Assembly (NCBI GenBank): GCA_019456245.1
Contig: VRUF01000088.1
Location: 1-10,560 of the forward strand
Direction: 5' to 3'
Length of the DNA stretch: 10,560 nt
From: Planctomycetota bacterium
Lineage (GTDB): Bacteria; Planctomycetota; Phycisphaerae; Sedimentisphaerales; Anaerohalosphaeraceae
How positions within the stretch are numbered: position 1 is the first letter of the stretch; each line of letters opens with the position of its first letter. Shown here in pieces: positions 1 through 6,280 of the stretch. A program made the position numbers and the translations under genes. The notes beneath the pieces were generated by a model. The model made no database searches, was not told the origin of the DNA, and saw only the letters and a list, made by a program, of their open reading frames with translations.

Positions 1-33
1 CACTACAGCAATCAAGCCAATGTCTAAAGTCAC
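1..33 (-). CDS. start of an unknown gene, cut by the window edge
   Basis: A GTG codon at 33-31 overlaps the TGA stop of the 75-aa gene upstream (GTGA overlap) and opens a frame that runs off the window: M-T-L-D-I-G-L-I-A-V-V. A purine-rich AAAAGGGGG stretch lies about seven bases before the GTG and could be its ribosome binding site. The eleven visible residues are hydrophobic after position 4, so a membrane or signal segment is possible. The call rests only on the overlap geometry, which matches the tight coupling elsewhere in this unit, and on the RBS-like sequence. Confidence 0.35.
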   Translation of the reverse strand, partial: MTLDIGLIAVV

Positions 34-257
34 GGATTTACCCCCTTTTCTTCTGGCGGAGTTTGTTCCGCCTCTTGCTCAGGCTCACCAAAGGAAAAGC
101 CCGTTGCGTGTTTCAAGTCTACTTCCCAGACTGCTACAAGCGCCTTTTGGGTATCCGTAGATGCCATCATCCGTAGATCGGATTTTTGGGTTCTCGCTGT
201 CTCTATAGTCTCTTGAAGCTCTCCTAGCTTGTCCAAAACAGATTTTGTTGATGCCAT
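30..257 (-). CDS. 75-aa small helical protein of unknown function
   Basis: I do not recognise this protein. Residues 1-35 look like a charged amphipathic helix or short coiled coil (VLDKLGELQETIETARTQKS). The C-terminal 20 residues are acidic and proline/glutamate-rich (EPEQEAEQTPPEEK), probably disordered. There is no signal peptide or membrane segment, so it should be cytoplasmic. The ATG start is only three bases after the stop of the 103-aa gene, with AGGGGG before it, so translation is probably coupled. It is the sixth complete gene of the leftward replication unit, which makes a replication accessory or DNA-binding role possible, but nothing in the sequence proves one. Confidence 0.7.
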   Translation of the reverse strand: MASTKSVLDKLGELQETIETARTQKSDLRMMASTDTQKALVAVWEVDLKHATGFSFGEPEQEAEQTPPEEKGVNP

Positions 258-260
258 TTC

Positions 261-572
261 TTACCCCCTACAAATTTGTGGTATCCGAGTCATTAGGTAA
301 TCAGTTGGATTCTCTACATACCCGCAAGTCTCCATGGCAGCGTCATCAAAAGGATACCTATTCCAAGTGAACCAACGCCTTAGCCCTTTGTTAGCGTCAT
401 TTACTAATTCAATTTCTTTCCAAGGTTTTCGTTTTCTCCCCCTTCCCTTCGATTTTGATACGAAAAGTCTATAACGGAATCGAAGATAGACAGGGTCGGA
501 CTGTAACGTTTCCTGCCACAGATCAGACTCTATTTTAGCGTACTCGTATTGCGCTGATAAAGGCAAGGCCAT
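261..572 (-). CDS. 103-aa basic protein of unknown function, directly downstream of polB
   Basis: No family is recognised. The middle of the protein is strongly basic (about residues 32-52, with RFRYRLFVSKSKGRGRKRKP), followed by an aromatic stretch (RRWFTWNRYPF, about 65-75). There are two cysteines, at 83 and 101, and no membrane segment. The composition fits a nucleic-acid-binding protein. It starts eight bases after the polymerase stop with an AAGGGGAC ribosome binding site, so it is in the same mRNA as the polymerase. A basic protein encoded beside a protein-primed polymerase could be a terminal protein or dsDNA-binding replication protein (a role like phi29 p6), but that is only position-based inference. 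Confidence 0.75.
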   Translation of the reverse strand: MALPLSAQYEYAKIESDLWQETLQSDPVYLRFRYRLFVSKSKGRGRKRKPWKEIELVNDANKGLRRWFTWNRYPFDDAAMETCGYVENPTDYLMTRIPQICRG

Positions 573-580
573 GCGTCCCC

Positions 581-3112
581 TTACTCTTTTTCACTCCAAA
601 CTAATTCATTCTGGACTCGTTCTATTCCATAATGTGCAAGCAAAATTTCCCAGGGTAAACGATATGATCTACCCTCTGGGGGGAGCCTTTCAGTTAGGTT
701 CATACATCGGGTGATGTACCTGAGTTTCATTACATCTTGACGGTCATTTCGATCTGCGCTGCCTTGGTTCCGTTTGGCTCTGGAAATGGCCTTGTCTAAT
801 TCGTCGTTATCATCTTGAAGACGGTTTAGATAGGCTAAAGGATAGTCAGACCCTAACGTATCGTTGGGATTTATGGTAGGAGTTTGGAGCCATATATGCC
901 CGTCCAGAGTTTTGCGCCAGTCGGTTACGGATCGCTCGGTCTGTTTCGTGGACAAAACGAACGGACGTAACATTATGGGCATTTCTTGAATCATCGCCAA
1001 ATGCTCTAAATCCTGGGAGCCAATGGTTACGAGCTTTCGAGAAGGGACGGGTATTTTAATGTCTTTGGGAGAGACAAAGGATCGGAGCTTTGCGGTATGG
1101 GCCTTTATGAGCTTACGATAGAATGACTCTTTACCATTCAAGAGATCATAGTCTACGTTTAGACCACGCATCTTGTAGACCCATTGCGCCCCTTTTCGGT
1201 ACTCATATTGTCCTGTCTTTAGAATAAAGAAGTCTTCAAGGAGTACGGGGGATTCAAAATAGCCAGGGGTTTTTTCTGACCGTATGAATTTCTCTGCTAG
1301 GGCATTTTCAGGGCCTATCCAAGTAACGGCATCCGTCATGCACATAATGGGTTGTCCCATGTTTACGATAATAGAGGCACAGGCTTTCGCTACTTTTATA
1401 CGGGTTCGGGCAGCTATGAGAGTGCCATACAGAAGATTGAATCTATCTCCTGTAACGTAGCCCGTGATCTGGGGGATTCCTTGTACGTCTTCTACTACCT
1501 CTACCGTCTGGACGGTTTTTCCATAAAGGGCATTGTCAATTACTTTAATGACAAATTGTTGACCGTCCAGCATGAGCCTTCTATCAGCGTCTTTTTCTTT
1601 TGCCAATTCTGCGTTGACTCTGGCTCTGTAGTCTCCGAGGGTTTGGGATACGGTAGCTAACGGAGAGACTACCCGTTTCTTTAAGGCAACAATAACGTAG
1701 TTTTCTTCTGTGAAAGTTGCACCATGTTGTCGGCAAAATTCTCTTTCCTCTAGGGTGTATGCTGCGTAAAAGGTTCCTGTAGGACGGAAATTTTCTCTCT
1801 TGAAGGTCTTTAGAGTGATAGGGTGAAACCGTAGGGATTTTGGAATTACAACGTGCCCCTCAATAATGGCAGTTTCAATGTCTCTCCCTTTGGCTCGGAG
1901 AGATTCAAGGTCGGCATCTAGGTTTCCTTCCCCTGAGAGAAGCTCGGAAAATCGTAGGTCTGGTAAGGCTCGAATAATGGCAGGATAGGCAGATGCAATG
2001 TCGGCTTGGAATACTTTGGGGAAATATCCCATAGCAAACTGATCTACATATCCCGCCGAAAATGCCTCGGTTAGAAGTCTCTCGGCGTTGTCTGCGGTAT
2101 CGGGATCGTCGTCCCATACATTCTCTGCAAGCCATTTCCAGGAGTTTGCTTGATAGTCTTCTTTATTACTGGAAAGAAGTTTTGAAACTGCGGTATCGGT
2201 AAGCGATCCATTGCTCACTAAGAGGGTAGGATAGCAATGGAAAACAGCATGGAATCTCTCTTGTAGATTTGCTGTCAAAAGTTGTACGGTCTGGGCATCT
2301 TGTTTGTTGGAAAGCTGGACAAGATTTTGATAGTGCTTGTTGGTGACGTACCTATGCCAGTCAACTAAGTGGGTGTCTTTCGGGAAGTCCCGCCAGGGGA
2401 GTCCTAAGCCGATAGCATTTTCTCGGATAAGGCCAGGATAGAATTGAGAGATATTGTAAACCCAACGGGAATATTCTCGCCCTTTATGAATGTAACCTAG
2501 CCGTAATGAGCGCCCCGATATGTAATGCCCAACATAGAAGGGAGTATCTTTGACCGTGCGAAGAATCGGGGGAGTCCCTATAAACTTGCCTTGTTTTACG
2601 TTAGCGGATATTCCACGGGATACCATGTTACGTTCTTCTTCTGTAGGATCGAAAAGTTTTAGAAGGGTTTGAATGTCCAGGTTTCCCCATGTGACTATTT
2701 GATATTGACTTGCGTTGTTTGAAAGCTGAAAAATCAGATCAAATAGATTCTCTAATTTTGGATTGAAAGTGACTGTGTATGTTTCGATAGGGTCTGGAAA
2801 CCAAAGTCCTAAGAGCTTAGGATCGCCCGTTTTAATGTCGGTTTCAACGTCAAGCCCGATAACTTGAATTGGGGTTTCTGAAAATCTAGGCATTGGATTT
2901 TTGTACCCTTTTATGAATAGAGGATGTAGGAGTTTGAAATGGTAGGAATTGATCTTGTTAAATGCGGTGTCTAATTGGGTTACTTCTGGAAGTTTGATTT
3001 GTTTGGCTAAAGGATGGGTTTCAAGATATTCATAGAATCCATCCTTAACCTCTTGGATGGTTCGGAAACTGCTATTTTTCCACACAAGGTTACATTTCCT
3101 CTGTAATTTCAT
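581..3112 (-). CDS. polB: family B DNA polymerase, probably protein-primed
   Basis: This 843-aa protein replicates the element's DNA in the host cytoplasm. The 3'-5' exonuclease domain is visible as Exo I (IGLDVETD, D88 and E90), Exo II (WGNLDIQ, N144 and D146) and a likely Exo III aspartate at D272 with serine in place of the usual tyrosine. Palm motif A is DIASAYP (D371 to P377), motif B is KVIDNALYGK (K523, N527, Y530, G531) and motif C is MCMTDAV (D594). Distances A to B (152 residues) and B to C (71) are close to those of phi29 polymerase (134 and 75), leaving room for the TPR1 and TPR2 insertions of protein-primed enzymes. The first Asp of the usual DTD motif is Met592, while the metal-binding second Asp is kept. 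About 80 extra residues precede the exonuclease domain and a long thumb region follows. The start overlaps the 50-aa gene by 23 bases and lacks a clear RBS, so it is probably translationally coupled. Polymerase identity is secure; protein priming is inferred from spacing. Confidence 0.93.
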   Translation of the reverse strand: MKLQRKCNLVWKNSSFRTIQEVKDGFYEYLETHPLAKQIKLPEVTQLDTAFNKINSYHFKLLHPLFIKGYKNPMPRFSETPIQVIGLDVETDIKTGDPKLLGLWFPDPIETYTVTFNPKLENLFDLIFQLSNNASQYQIVTWGNLDIQTLLKLFDPTEEERNMVSRGISANVKQGKFIGTPPILRTVKDTPFYVGHYISGRSLRLGYIHKGREYSRWVYNISQFYPGLIRENAIGLGLPWRDFPKDTHLVDWHRYVTNKHYQNLVQLSNKQDAQTVQLLTANLQERFHAVFHCYPTLLVSNGSLTDTAVSKLLSSNKEDYQANSWKWLAENVWDDDPDTADNAERLLTEAFSAGYVDQFAMGYFPKVFQADIASAYPAIIRALPDLRFSELLSGEGNLDADLESLRAKGRDIETAIIEGHVVIPKSLRFHPITLKTFKRENFRPTGTFYAAYTLEEREFCRQHGATFTEENYVIVALKKRVVSPLATVSQTLGDYRARVNAELAKEKDADRRLMLDGQQFVIKVIDNALYGKTVQTVEVVEDVQGIPQITGYVTGDRFNLLYGTLIAARTRIKVAKACASIIVNMGQPIMCMTDAVTWIGPENALAEKFIRSEKTPGYFESPVLLEDFFILKTGQYEYRKGAQWVYKMRGLNVDYDLLNGKESFYRKLIKAHTAKLRSFVSPKDIKIPVPSRKLVTIGSQDLEHLAMIQEMPIMLRPFVLSTKQTERSVTDWRKTLDGHIWLQTPTINPNDTLGSDYPLAYLNRLQDDNDELDKAISRAKRNQGSADRNDRQDVMKLRYITRCMNLTERLPPEGRSYRLPWEILLAHYGIERVQNELVWSEKE

Positions 3113-3242
3113 CCATTAGTTTTTTGTTACAAAAGGGACATTCTTCGTGATATTCTTTATGTGGCTCTTTTGTAACACTACCATCTAAGGTGATAATTCC
3201 GTAGTGTTCCATTTCCCACCATTCAAACGGATCGCTAGGCAT
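3090..3242 (-). CDS. 50-aa CxxC (zinc-binding-like) small protein
   Basis: A short frame between the 154-aa gene and the polymerase. It begins MPSDPFEWWEMEHYG and carries CPFC at residues 35-38 followed by NKKLMDEI, with histidines at 28 and 32. That gives H-x3-H-x2-C-x2-C spacing, which could hold one zinc ion. The ATG lies two bases after the preceding stop, and GGAG lies six bases before it, a good Shine-Dalgarno site. Its 3' end overlaps the polymerase start by 23 bases, so it may couple polymerase translation. Function is unknown; small zinc proteins next to phage replication genes often bind nucleic acid or partner proteins, but that is only an analogy. Confidence 0.7.
   Translation of the reverse strand: MPSDPFEWWEMEHYGIITLDGSVTKEPHKEYHEECPFCNKKLMDEITEEM
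3125..3177. repeat. 11-bp perfect inverted repeat just upstream of the polymerase start
   Basis: Arms TGTTACAAAAG (3125-3135) and CTTTTGTAACA (3167-3177) are perfectly complementary and separated by 31 bases. In the leftward mRNA the stem lies within the 50-aa gene and ends about 12 bases before the polymerase ATG. It could modulate translation or mRNA processing there. It lies inside coding sequence, so chance is possible. Confidence 0.5.
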
Positions 3243-3244
3243 TT

Positions 3245-3709
3245 TTAGCTCCTAACATCAACGTACCTATCAGCTATCATTTCCTCGGCTTCGTCTTCGT
3301 CCATTTCTTCGACGTACATAAAGTACATCATTCGATAACCGAAAGAATCGAAGGGGAGTTTTCCCGCATCGGTATTTATGTCGGCTATGGCCCGTTGAAA
3401 TTGTCTGGGGAACGCTCCCCGTCCAGACCATGCCGACCAATTTTCATCTCTTGTTTTTGGAGTCTCAATTTCTCCCCTTCTAGCAGGGGTTGTTGCTAAC
3501 ATGCCTTGATACTCATTGAAAGCGTCAAGGTCTTTTGTTTCCCGTAAAGACCGTTGACGCTCTGGGATTGCTTGTATTCGTTCGCCCTTTTGCGTTGCTT
3601 GTTGATTGATATGAAAAGAGGACTGATCTCGAAAACGCCTGGCGTCTGCGCTTGAAAACCCTAAATCTCGGAGTGTACGATAGCGTATTTTTCGTAGATC
3701 GTCTGCCAT
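3245..3709 (-). CDS. 154-aa hydrophilic protein, candidate terminal protein
   Basis: The protein is soluble and charged. The N-terminus (about 5-35) is a basic helical segment with YRTLRDLGFSSADARRFRD, a pattern I associate with small phage proteins that contact DNA or RNA. The centre (60-115) has WSAWSGRGAFPRQFQRA, and the C-terminus (120-146) has FGYRMMYFMYVEEMDEDEAEEM, an aromatic and acidic helix. There is no membrane segment. AGGAG lies seven bases before the ATG, a good RBS. The gene follows the SSB-like gene after a terminator and precedes the polymerase in the same direction. In protein-primed phages the terminal protein gene commonly sits beside the polymerase gene, and this protein has several Tyr, Ser and Thr residues that could be priming residues. 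It is shorter than phi29 terminal protein (266 aa). The role is inferred from position; other replication or structural functions remain possible. Confidence 0.78.
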   Translation of the reverse strand: MADDLRKIRYRTLRDLGFSSADARRFRDQSSFHINQQATQKGERIQAIPERQRSLRETKDLDAFNEYQGMLATTPARRGEIETPKTRDENWSAWSGRGAFPRQFQRAIADINTDAGKLPFDSFGYRMMYFMYVEEMDEDEAEEMIADRYVDVRS

Positions 3710-3731
3710 TAGTTTCTCCTAGATAAGAAGA

Positions 3732-3762
3732 CCCCCGCACAGAAGGGCAATTCGTGCGGGGG
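3732..3762 (-). terminator. hairpin terminator after the SSB-like gene
   Basis: A GC-rich stem CCCCCGCAC (3732-3740) pairs with GTGCGGGGG (3754-3762) across a 13-base loop. Read leftward, it is followed by a T-rich TCTTCTT stretch. It sits between the SSB-like gene and the 154-aa gene. It probably stops most transcripts after the SSB-like gene while letting some continue, so SSB-like protein would be made in excess over the polymerase. Confidence 0.75.
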
Positions 3763-3783
3763 CCTCTCGTCATGCGTGAAGGA

Positions 3784-4098
3784 CTAAGCCGTTTCGACCT
3801 CTAGCTTTATGTCATTCATCGTCTGACCACCTTTGGTGCTGATCTCCCCGACATAGGAGAGCTTGATGTAGGTTCCTACGGGAACGCTCTCCAATAGGTC
3901 GTCAATCTTCACCGATCCCAGAACGGTCTGGATACCGATTTCAGCGTCATCTGATTCGAGCTTATATCGGCCTACCATGTTGTCCTTGAAAGAGAGGGAG
4001 CCTTTTTCTATCAAAACTCCTTCGACTTCTGCGCTGTCTTCCGATCCCTTTCCCAACTTAACAAAGTTGGTACTTACTTCTTTCATCTGTCTGGGCAT
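3784..4098 (-). CDS. SSB-like OB-fold protein (single-stranded DNA-binding candidate)
   Basis: A 104-aa protein beginning MPRQMKEV. It is beta-rich with NFVKLGKGS, then VEGVLIEKGSL, MVGRYKLESDDAEIGIQTVLG, and VPVGTYIKLSYVGEISTKGGQTMNDIKLEVE. This order of strands, with the VPVGTYI-KL-Y-G-KGGQTMNDIKLEV ending, matches small phage and viral OB-fold ssDNA-binding proteins as I remember them. Protein-primed replication displaces long single strands and needs such a coat. I chose the ATG at 4098-4096 because AAAGGAG (4116-4110) lies 11 bases upstream; the alternative GTG at 4110 overlaps that RBS. It is the first gene after the leftward promoter and is followed by a terminator. Its codons are richer in C- and G-ending forms than the polymerase's, which fits high expression. 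The SSB role is inferred from fold pattern and context. Confidence 0.75.
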   Translation of the reverse strand: MPRQMKEVSTNFVKLGKGSEDSAEVEGVLIEKGSLSFKDNMVGRYKLESDDAEIGIQTVLGSVKIDDLLESVPVGTYIKLSYVGEISTKGGQTMNDIKLEVETA

Positions 4099-4125
4099 AG
4101 TTTTAGACACTCCTTTAATTCGTAT

Positions 4126-4143
4126 TGGAAGTTTGCCCTTCCA
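4126..4143. repeat. inverted repeat at the predicted leftward transcription start
   Basis: TGGAAG (4126-4131) and CTTCCA (4138-4143) form a perfect 6-bp inverted repeat with a 6-base centre. It lies about 7 bases downstream of the leftward -10 box, over the expected start site. The minus-strand core TGGAAGGGCAAAC recurs, with one extra A, on the plus strand at 4247-4260. The position and recurrence suggest a regulator-binding site or a stabilising 5' hairpin. Confidence 0.45.
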
Positions 4144-4149
4144 GGTCTA

Positions 4150-4178
4150 ATTATGAGGCTTCCAGGCGCAAAAGTCAA
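4150..4178 (-). promoter_or_regulatory. sigma-70-type promoter for the leftward replication unit
   Basis: On the minus strand, TTGACT (4178-4173) and CATAAT (4155-4150) are separated by exactly 17 bases. Transcription should start near 4143, about 45 bases before the chosen start of the SSB-like gene. The two hexamers are identical to those of the promoter at 9829-9857. Confidence 0.85.
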
Positions 4179-4179
4179 T

Positions 4180-4302
4180 CCCCGCTATATGGTGGGTGCG
4201 CTGGCCCGATCCCCAAGATATAGGGCCTATACCAGATGTTGTGTTTTGGAAAGGGCAAACCACAAGATGTTGTGTTTAGGGGTACATCTAGTGGTCGGGG
4301 CC
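4180..4302. promoter_or_regulatory. intergenic control region with several short repeats
   Basis: No gene is supported in the 355 bases between the divergent genes (4099-4453). Between the two promoters I see four elements. First, an ATATAGGG-TATAC motif: 4218-4232 contains the palindrome TATAGG-G-CCTATA (4219-4231), and the motif recurs at 4317-4330 across the spacer and -10 of the rightward promoter. Second, CCCACCATATAGCGGGG (minus strand, just upstream of the leftward -35) resembles CCCCACATATAGGGG at 4311-4325. Third, TGGAAAGGGCAAAC at 4247-4260 matches the leftward start-site repeat. Fourth, there is a pair of 13-bp direct repeats, listed separately. Together they look like operators for one or more regulators acting on both promoters. 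No regulator gene is recognised in the window. Confidence 0.6.
4234..4277 (+). repeat. two 13-bp direct repeats spaced 31 bp apart
   Basis: AGATGTTGTGTTT occurs at 4234-4246 and 4265-4277. The start-to-start distance of 31 bp is about three helical turns, placing both copies on the same DNA face. The second copy also sits in the inverted repeat CACAA-GATG-TTGTG (4261-4274). Both lie upstream of the rightward -35 box (second copy ends 25 bases before it), a usual place for an activator or repressor site. Confidence 0.65.
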
Positions 4303-4331
4303 TTGACTGCCCCCACATATAGGGGTATACT
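4303..4331 (+). promoter_or_regulatory. sigma-70-type promoter for the rightward structural unit
   Basis: TTGACT (4303-4308), a 17-base spacer and TATACT (4326-4331) form a near-consensus promoter. The start site should lie near 4338, giving a leader of about 115 bases before the first gene. The spacer and -10 contain the ATATAGGG-TATAC repeat also found at 4218, so a regulator bound there would block RNA polymerase. Confidence 0.85.
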
Positions 4332-4453
4332 GTTATTGGGGTAGTTAGCTGACAAGGAAGGGAGCCATTAAAAAAGTACCTGGAAACTCTCTTGTTTCTG
4401 TAGCGCAATTACGGATCACGAAAACTACGTTTGAAAAGGAGAACCAAAAAAAG

Positions 4454-4663
4454 ATGCAATTTATCAACTGGTTGATAATCGCCATTCTCGCTGCTGCCCT
4501 TGTGCCTTCGATAATGGACACGTTGATTGCTGTGGACACGACCACATGGCCTGCCATAGCGGTACTGGTCTGGGATAACCTGCCAGTATTTATCATCATC
4601 GGCGTCCTGTTTCTTATCCTTCGAAAGACAGGGATCATGGGCAAGGGTGGCCCTGGCGTCTAA
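4454..4663 (+). CDS. 69-aa two-helix membrane protein, candidate major virion protein
   Basis: The first hydrophobic helix spans about residues 4-20 (or acts as a signal peptide to about 26). A short polar, acidic segment VDTTTWPA (27-34) follows, then a second helix around 43-57 beginning with DNLPVF. The basic, glycine-rich tail is RKTGIMGKGGPGV. The layout resembles small coat proteins of spindle-shaped viruses (two helices, proline-phenylalanine near the second). It also resembles a filamentous-phage coat protein if the first helix is cleaved: acidic N-terminus, one helix, basic tail. It is the first gene after the strong promoter, with AAAAGGAG (4434-4441) 12 bases before the ATG. Codons are C-rich, unlike the following gene, which suggests high output. 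The 153-aa protein at 8318 repeats its ends. The virion role is inferred; the membrane topology is clear. Confidence 0.85.
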   Translation: MQFINWLIIAILAAALVPSIMDTLIAVDTTTWPAIAVLVWDNLPVFIIIGVLFLILRKTGIMGKGGPGV

Positions 4664-4665
4664 CG

Positions 4666-6279
4666 ATGATGCAACATCTTAAAGCAAGGCAACGGTTAAG
4701 TTTCGTGTTGGCTTTTGCCTTGCTTTTTGGTGTCTTTTTAGCCAGTGGAAATGTTGGGGTTGCAAGTCCTGTAAACGTACCCCAAGATTATGATACCACC
4801 TGGACACGCACTAATCTTTACGATCTGGAATTTCTCTCATTTGAATTCAAAAACTTGGATGTTGCCCAACAATACGTTTTCACCCTTCAAGCCTTAGACA
4901 TAAATAATGGCCTTCCATCAATCAATCTTGACTCTGTTATTTTAGGGCCTGGAGTTACAACTGATTTTGCCGTCTTCAATTACTTTGAAGGGTCATGGCC
5001 TGTAGGGTCGCATTTTCCTGTCCAACTTATTGACAATTTTGGACAGGTTGTTAGCAAGCATTTTATCACTCCTTTTTATGATGATGCTTGGATAACAAAC
5101 GGTGCGGTTTTAACAGACGATAAACAAGCTATGGGGGGAGCTGTCTATCATCCCTTCAATCTTTCTAACTATCAGCATGAAGCTAGTTTGGAAGTCGGAC
5201 AAAGTGAGGGTTTTGGCCTTACTCCTACCTATACAACTGAGGGCGGATTTGGGTTGAAAACTGACTATCCTAAACTATCCATTGTAACTAAGGTCGGAGA
5301 ATATGGCATCCTACACTACCAAACAGAAGACCCTCTAGTTTCAGGTACGGATAAAATCCAAATCAAAAACATTTCAACGGGCGTTCTTTTGGCTGAGTTT
5401 ATTCTCAGTGAATTAGAATGCTATAGCCAGGTCAATCCGTTAGGATTTTGGAGCACCAATATCTATACCCTACTTCCCTTAACTACAGATGGGATACAAC
5501 CTGGATGGGTAGACCCTGGATATATCAATAGTTGCTTTATCAATAGTACCGATCCCTCTACCTTAACGGTAGCTCCTGGGGCCTATAGTTATGGACGGGT
5601 AACATCGGCGGACGTTCTCATTGACGAAGGGGAAAGCGTTTGGCTTGTTACAAGCGATCCAAATAGGCAAGAATGGGAGATCGTTCCGAGAGTAGAAACT
5701 TTAAGAGAAGGGCGAGAGCAACGTCTGGATCGAAGACAATTTACTCAGGCGATCCATGATGCTTTTCCACTTCAAGAAATTACGGATGATACCCCCGTAA
5801 CGATAGATTCAACAAACTATGACTTTGCCAGTTTTAGATCTAGTTTTTACGTTCCCACACCATTCACAAATCCTGTTACTGTAACTTGGGAGCTTGAAGC
5901 GACTGATCTATTGTTCGGGCAAGTTACTGGTCTTTTCCCCTTATATGTTGATGAGACATTTGGGATGATTATTCTTGCTGCCCCTTTAAGCCGTACAGAT
6001 AGATTAGTGCAAGCCGTTGGCGACTTCAATTTAGACAATGATACAGGGTCTATCATTCTCTTACTCTTTGCAACATTCATTGCCTTTTCAGGAGCTTTTG
6101 CATTGAAAGCTCCCCCGCTTCTTTACGTTGTTTTATATCTTGTCCTTGTTGGGACTTTCATTATCCTTGGACTTTTTTCTCCTGAAATTACGATCCTTGT
6201 CGGCATAAGCGCATTTGCTGCGATTATGCTAATGTTTATGAGTCCTGAATTACTAGGGAAAGATAGGGATGGACTTTAG
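4666..6279 (+). CDS. 537-aa secreted, membrane-anchored protein, candidate spike or receptor-binding protein
   Basis: The N-terminus is a Sec signal peptide: basic MMQHLKARQR, a hydrophobic core about 11-27, and likely cleavage near VAS-PV (about 34). A long beta-rich ectodomain (35-460) follows, rich in Thr, Tyr, Pro and Gly, with only two clear cysteines (ELECYS and INSCF) that could form a disulfide. The C-terminus has three membrane helices at about 462-480, 485-504 and 508-525, with KAPP at 481-484 between the first two and a short charged tail. The same anchor occurs in the next gene. I do not recognise the ectodomain. The gene starts two bases after the 69-aa gene, so translation is likely coupled; ATG at 4669 is an alternative start. 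An exported, anchored ectodomain in a virion operon suggests a spike or host adsorption protein, comparable in plan to pleolipovirus spikes or filamentous-phage pIII. Confidence 0.88.
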   Translation: MMQHLKARQRLSFVLAFALLFGVFLASGNVGVASPVNVPQDYDTTWTRTNLYDLEFLSFEFKNLDVAQQYVFTLQALDINNGLPSINLDSVILGPGVTTDFAVFNYFEGSWPVGSHFPVQLIDNFGQVVSKHFITPFYDDAWITNGAVLTDDKQAMGGAVYHPFNLSNYQHEASLEVGQSEGFGLTPTYTTEGGFGLKTDYPKLSIVTKVGEYGILHYQTEDPLVSGTDKIQIKNISTGVLLAEFILSELECYSQVNPLGFWSTNIYTLLPLTTDGIQPGWVDPGYINSCFINSTDPSTLTVAPGAYSYGRVTSADVLIDEGESVWLVTSDPNRQEWEIVPRVETLREGREQRLDRRQFTQAIHDAFPLQEITDDTPVTIDSTNYDFASFRSSFYVPTPFTNPVTVTWELEATDLLFGQVTGLFPLYVDETFGMIILAAPLSRTDRLVQAVGDFNLDNDTGSIILLLFATFIAFSGAFALKAPPLLYVVLYLVLVGTFIILGLFSPEITILVGISAFAAIMLMFMSPELLGKDRDGL

Positions 6280-6280
6280 A

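Noticed and set aside
1352..1660. 102-aa open frame on the plus strand inside the polymerase gene
   Set aside because: It lies wholly opposite the polymerase motif B and C region, has no RBS and no recognisable protein features; it is a shadow frame.
581..3112. Polymerase as an inactive remnant because of the missing first motif C aspartate
   Set aside because: The frame is intact over 843 codons, and the two metal-ligand aspartates (D371, D594), the motif B residues and Exo I are all kept.
3525..3773. 82-aa minus-strand frame overlapping the 154-aa gene and the terminator
   Set aside because: Its N-terminus runs through the GC-rich terminator hairpin, and the 154-aa frame has the good RBS and natural composition.
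4153..4408. Open frames on both strands within the divergent control region
   Set aside because: They cover the promoters and repeats, have odd Cys/Arg/Pro-rich composition and no RBS; the region is better explained as regulatory.
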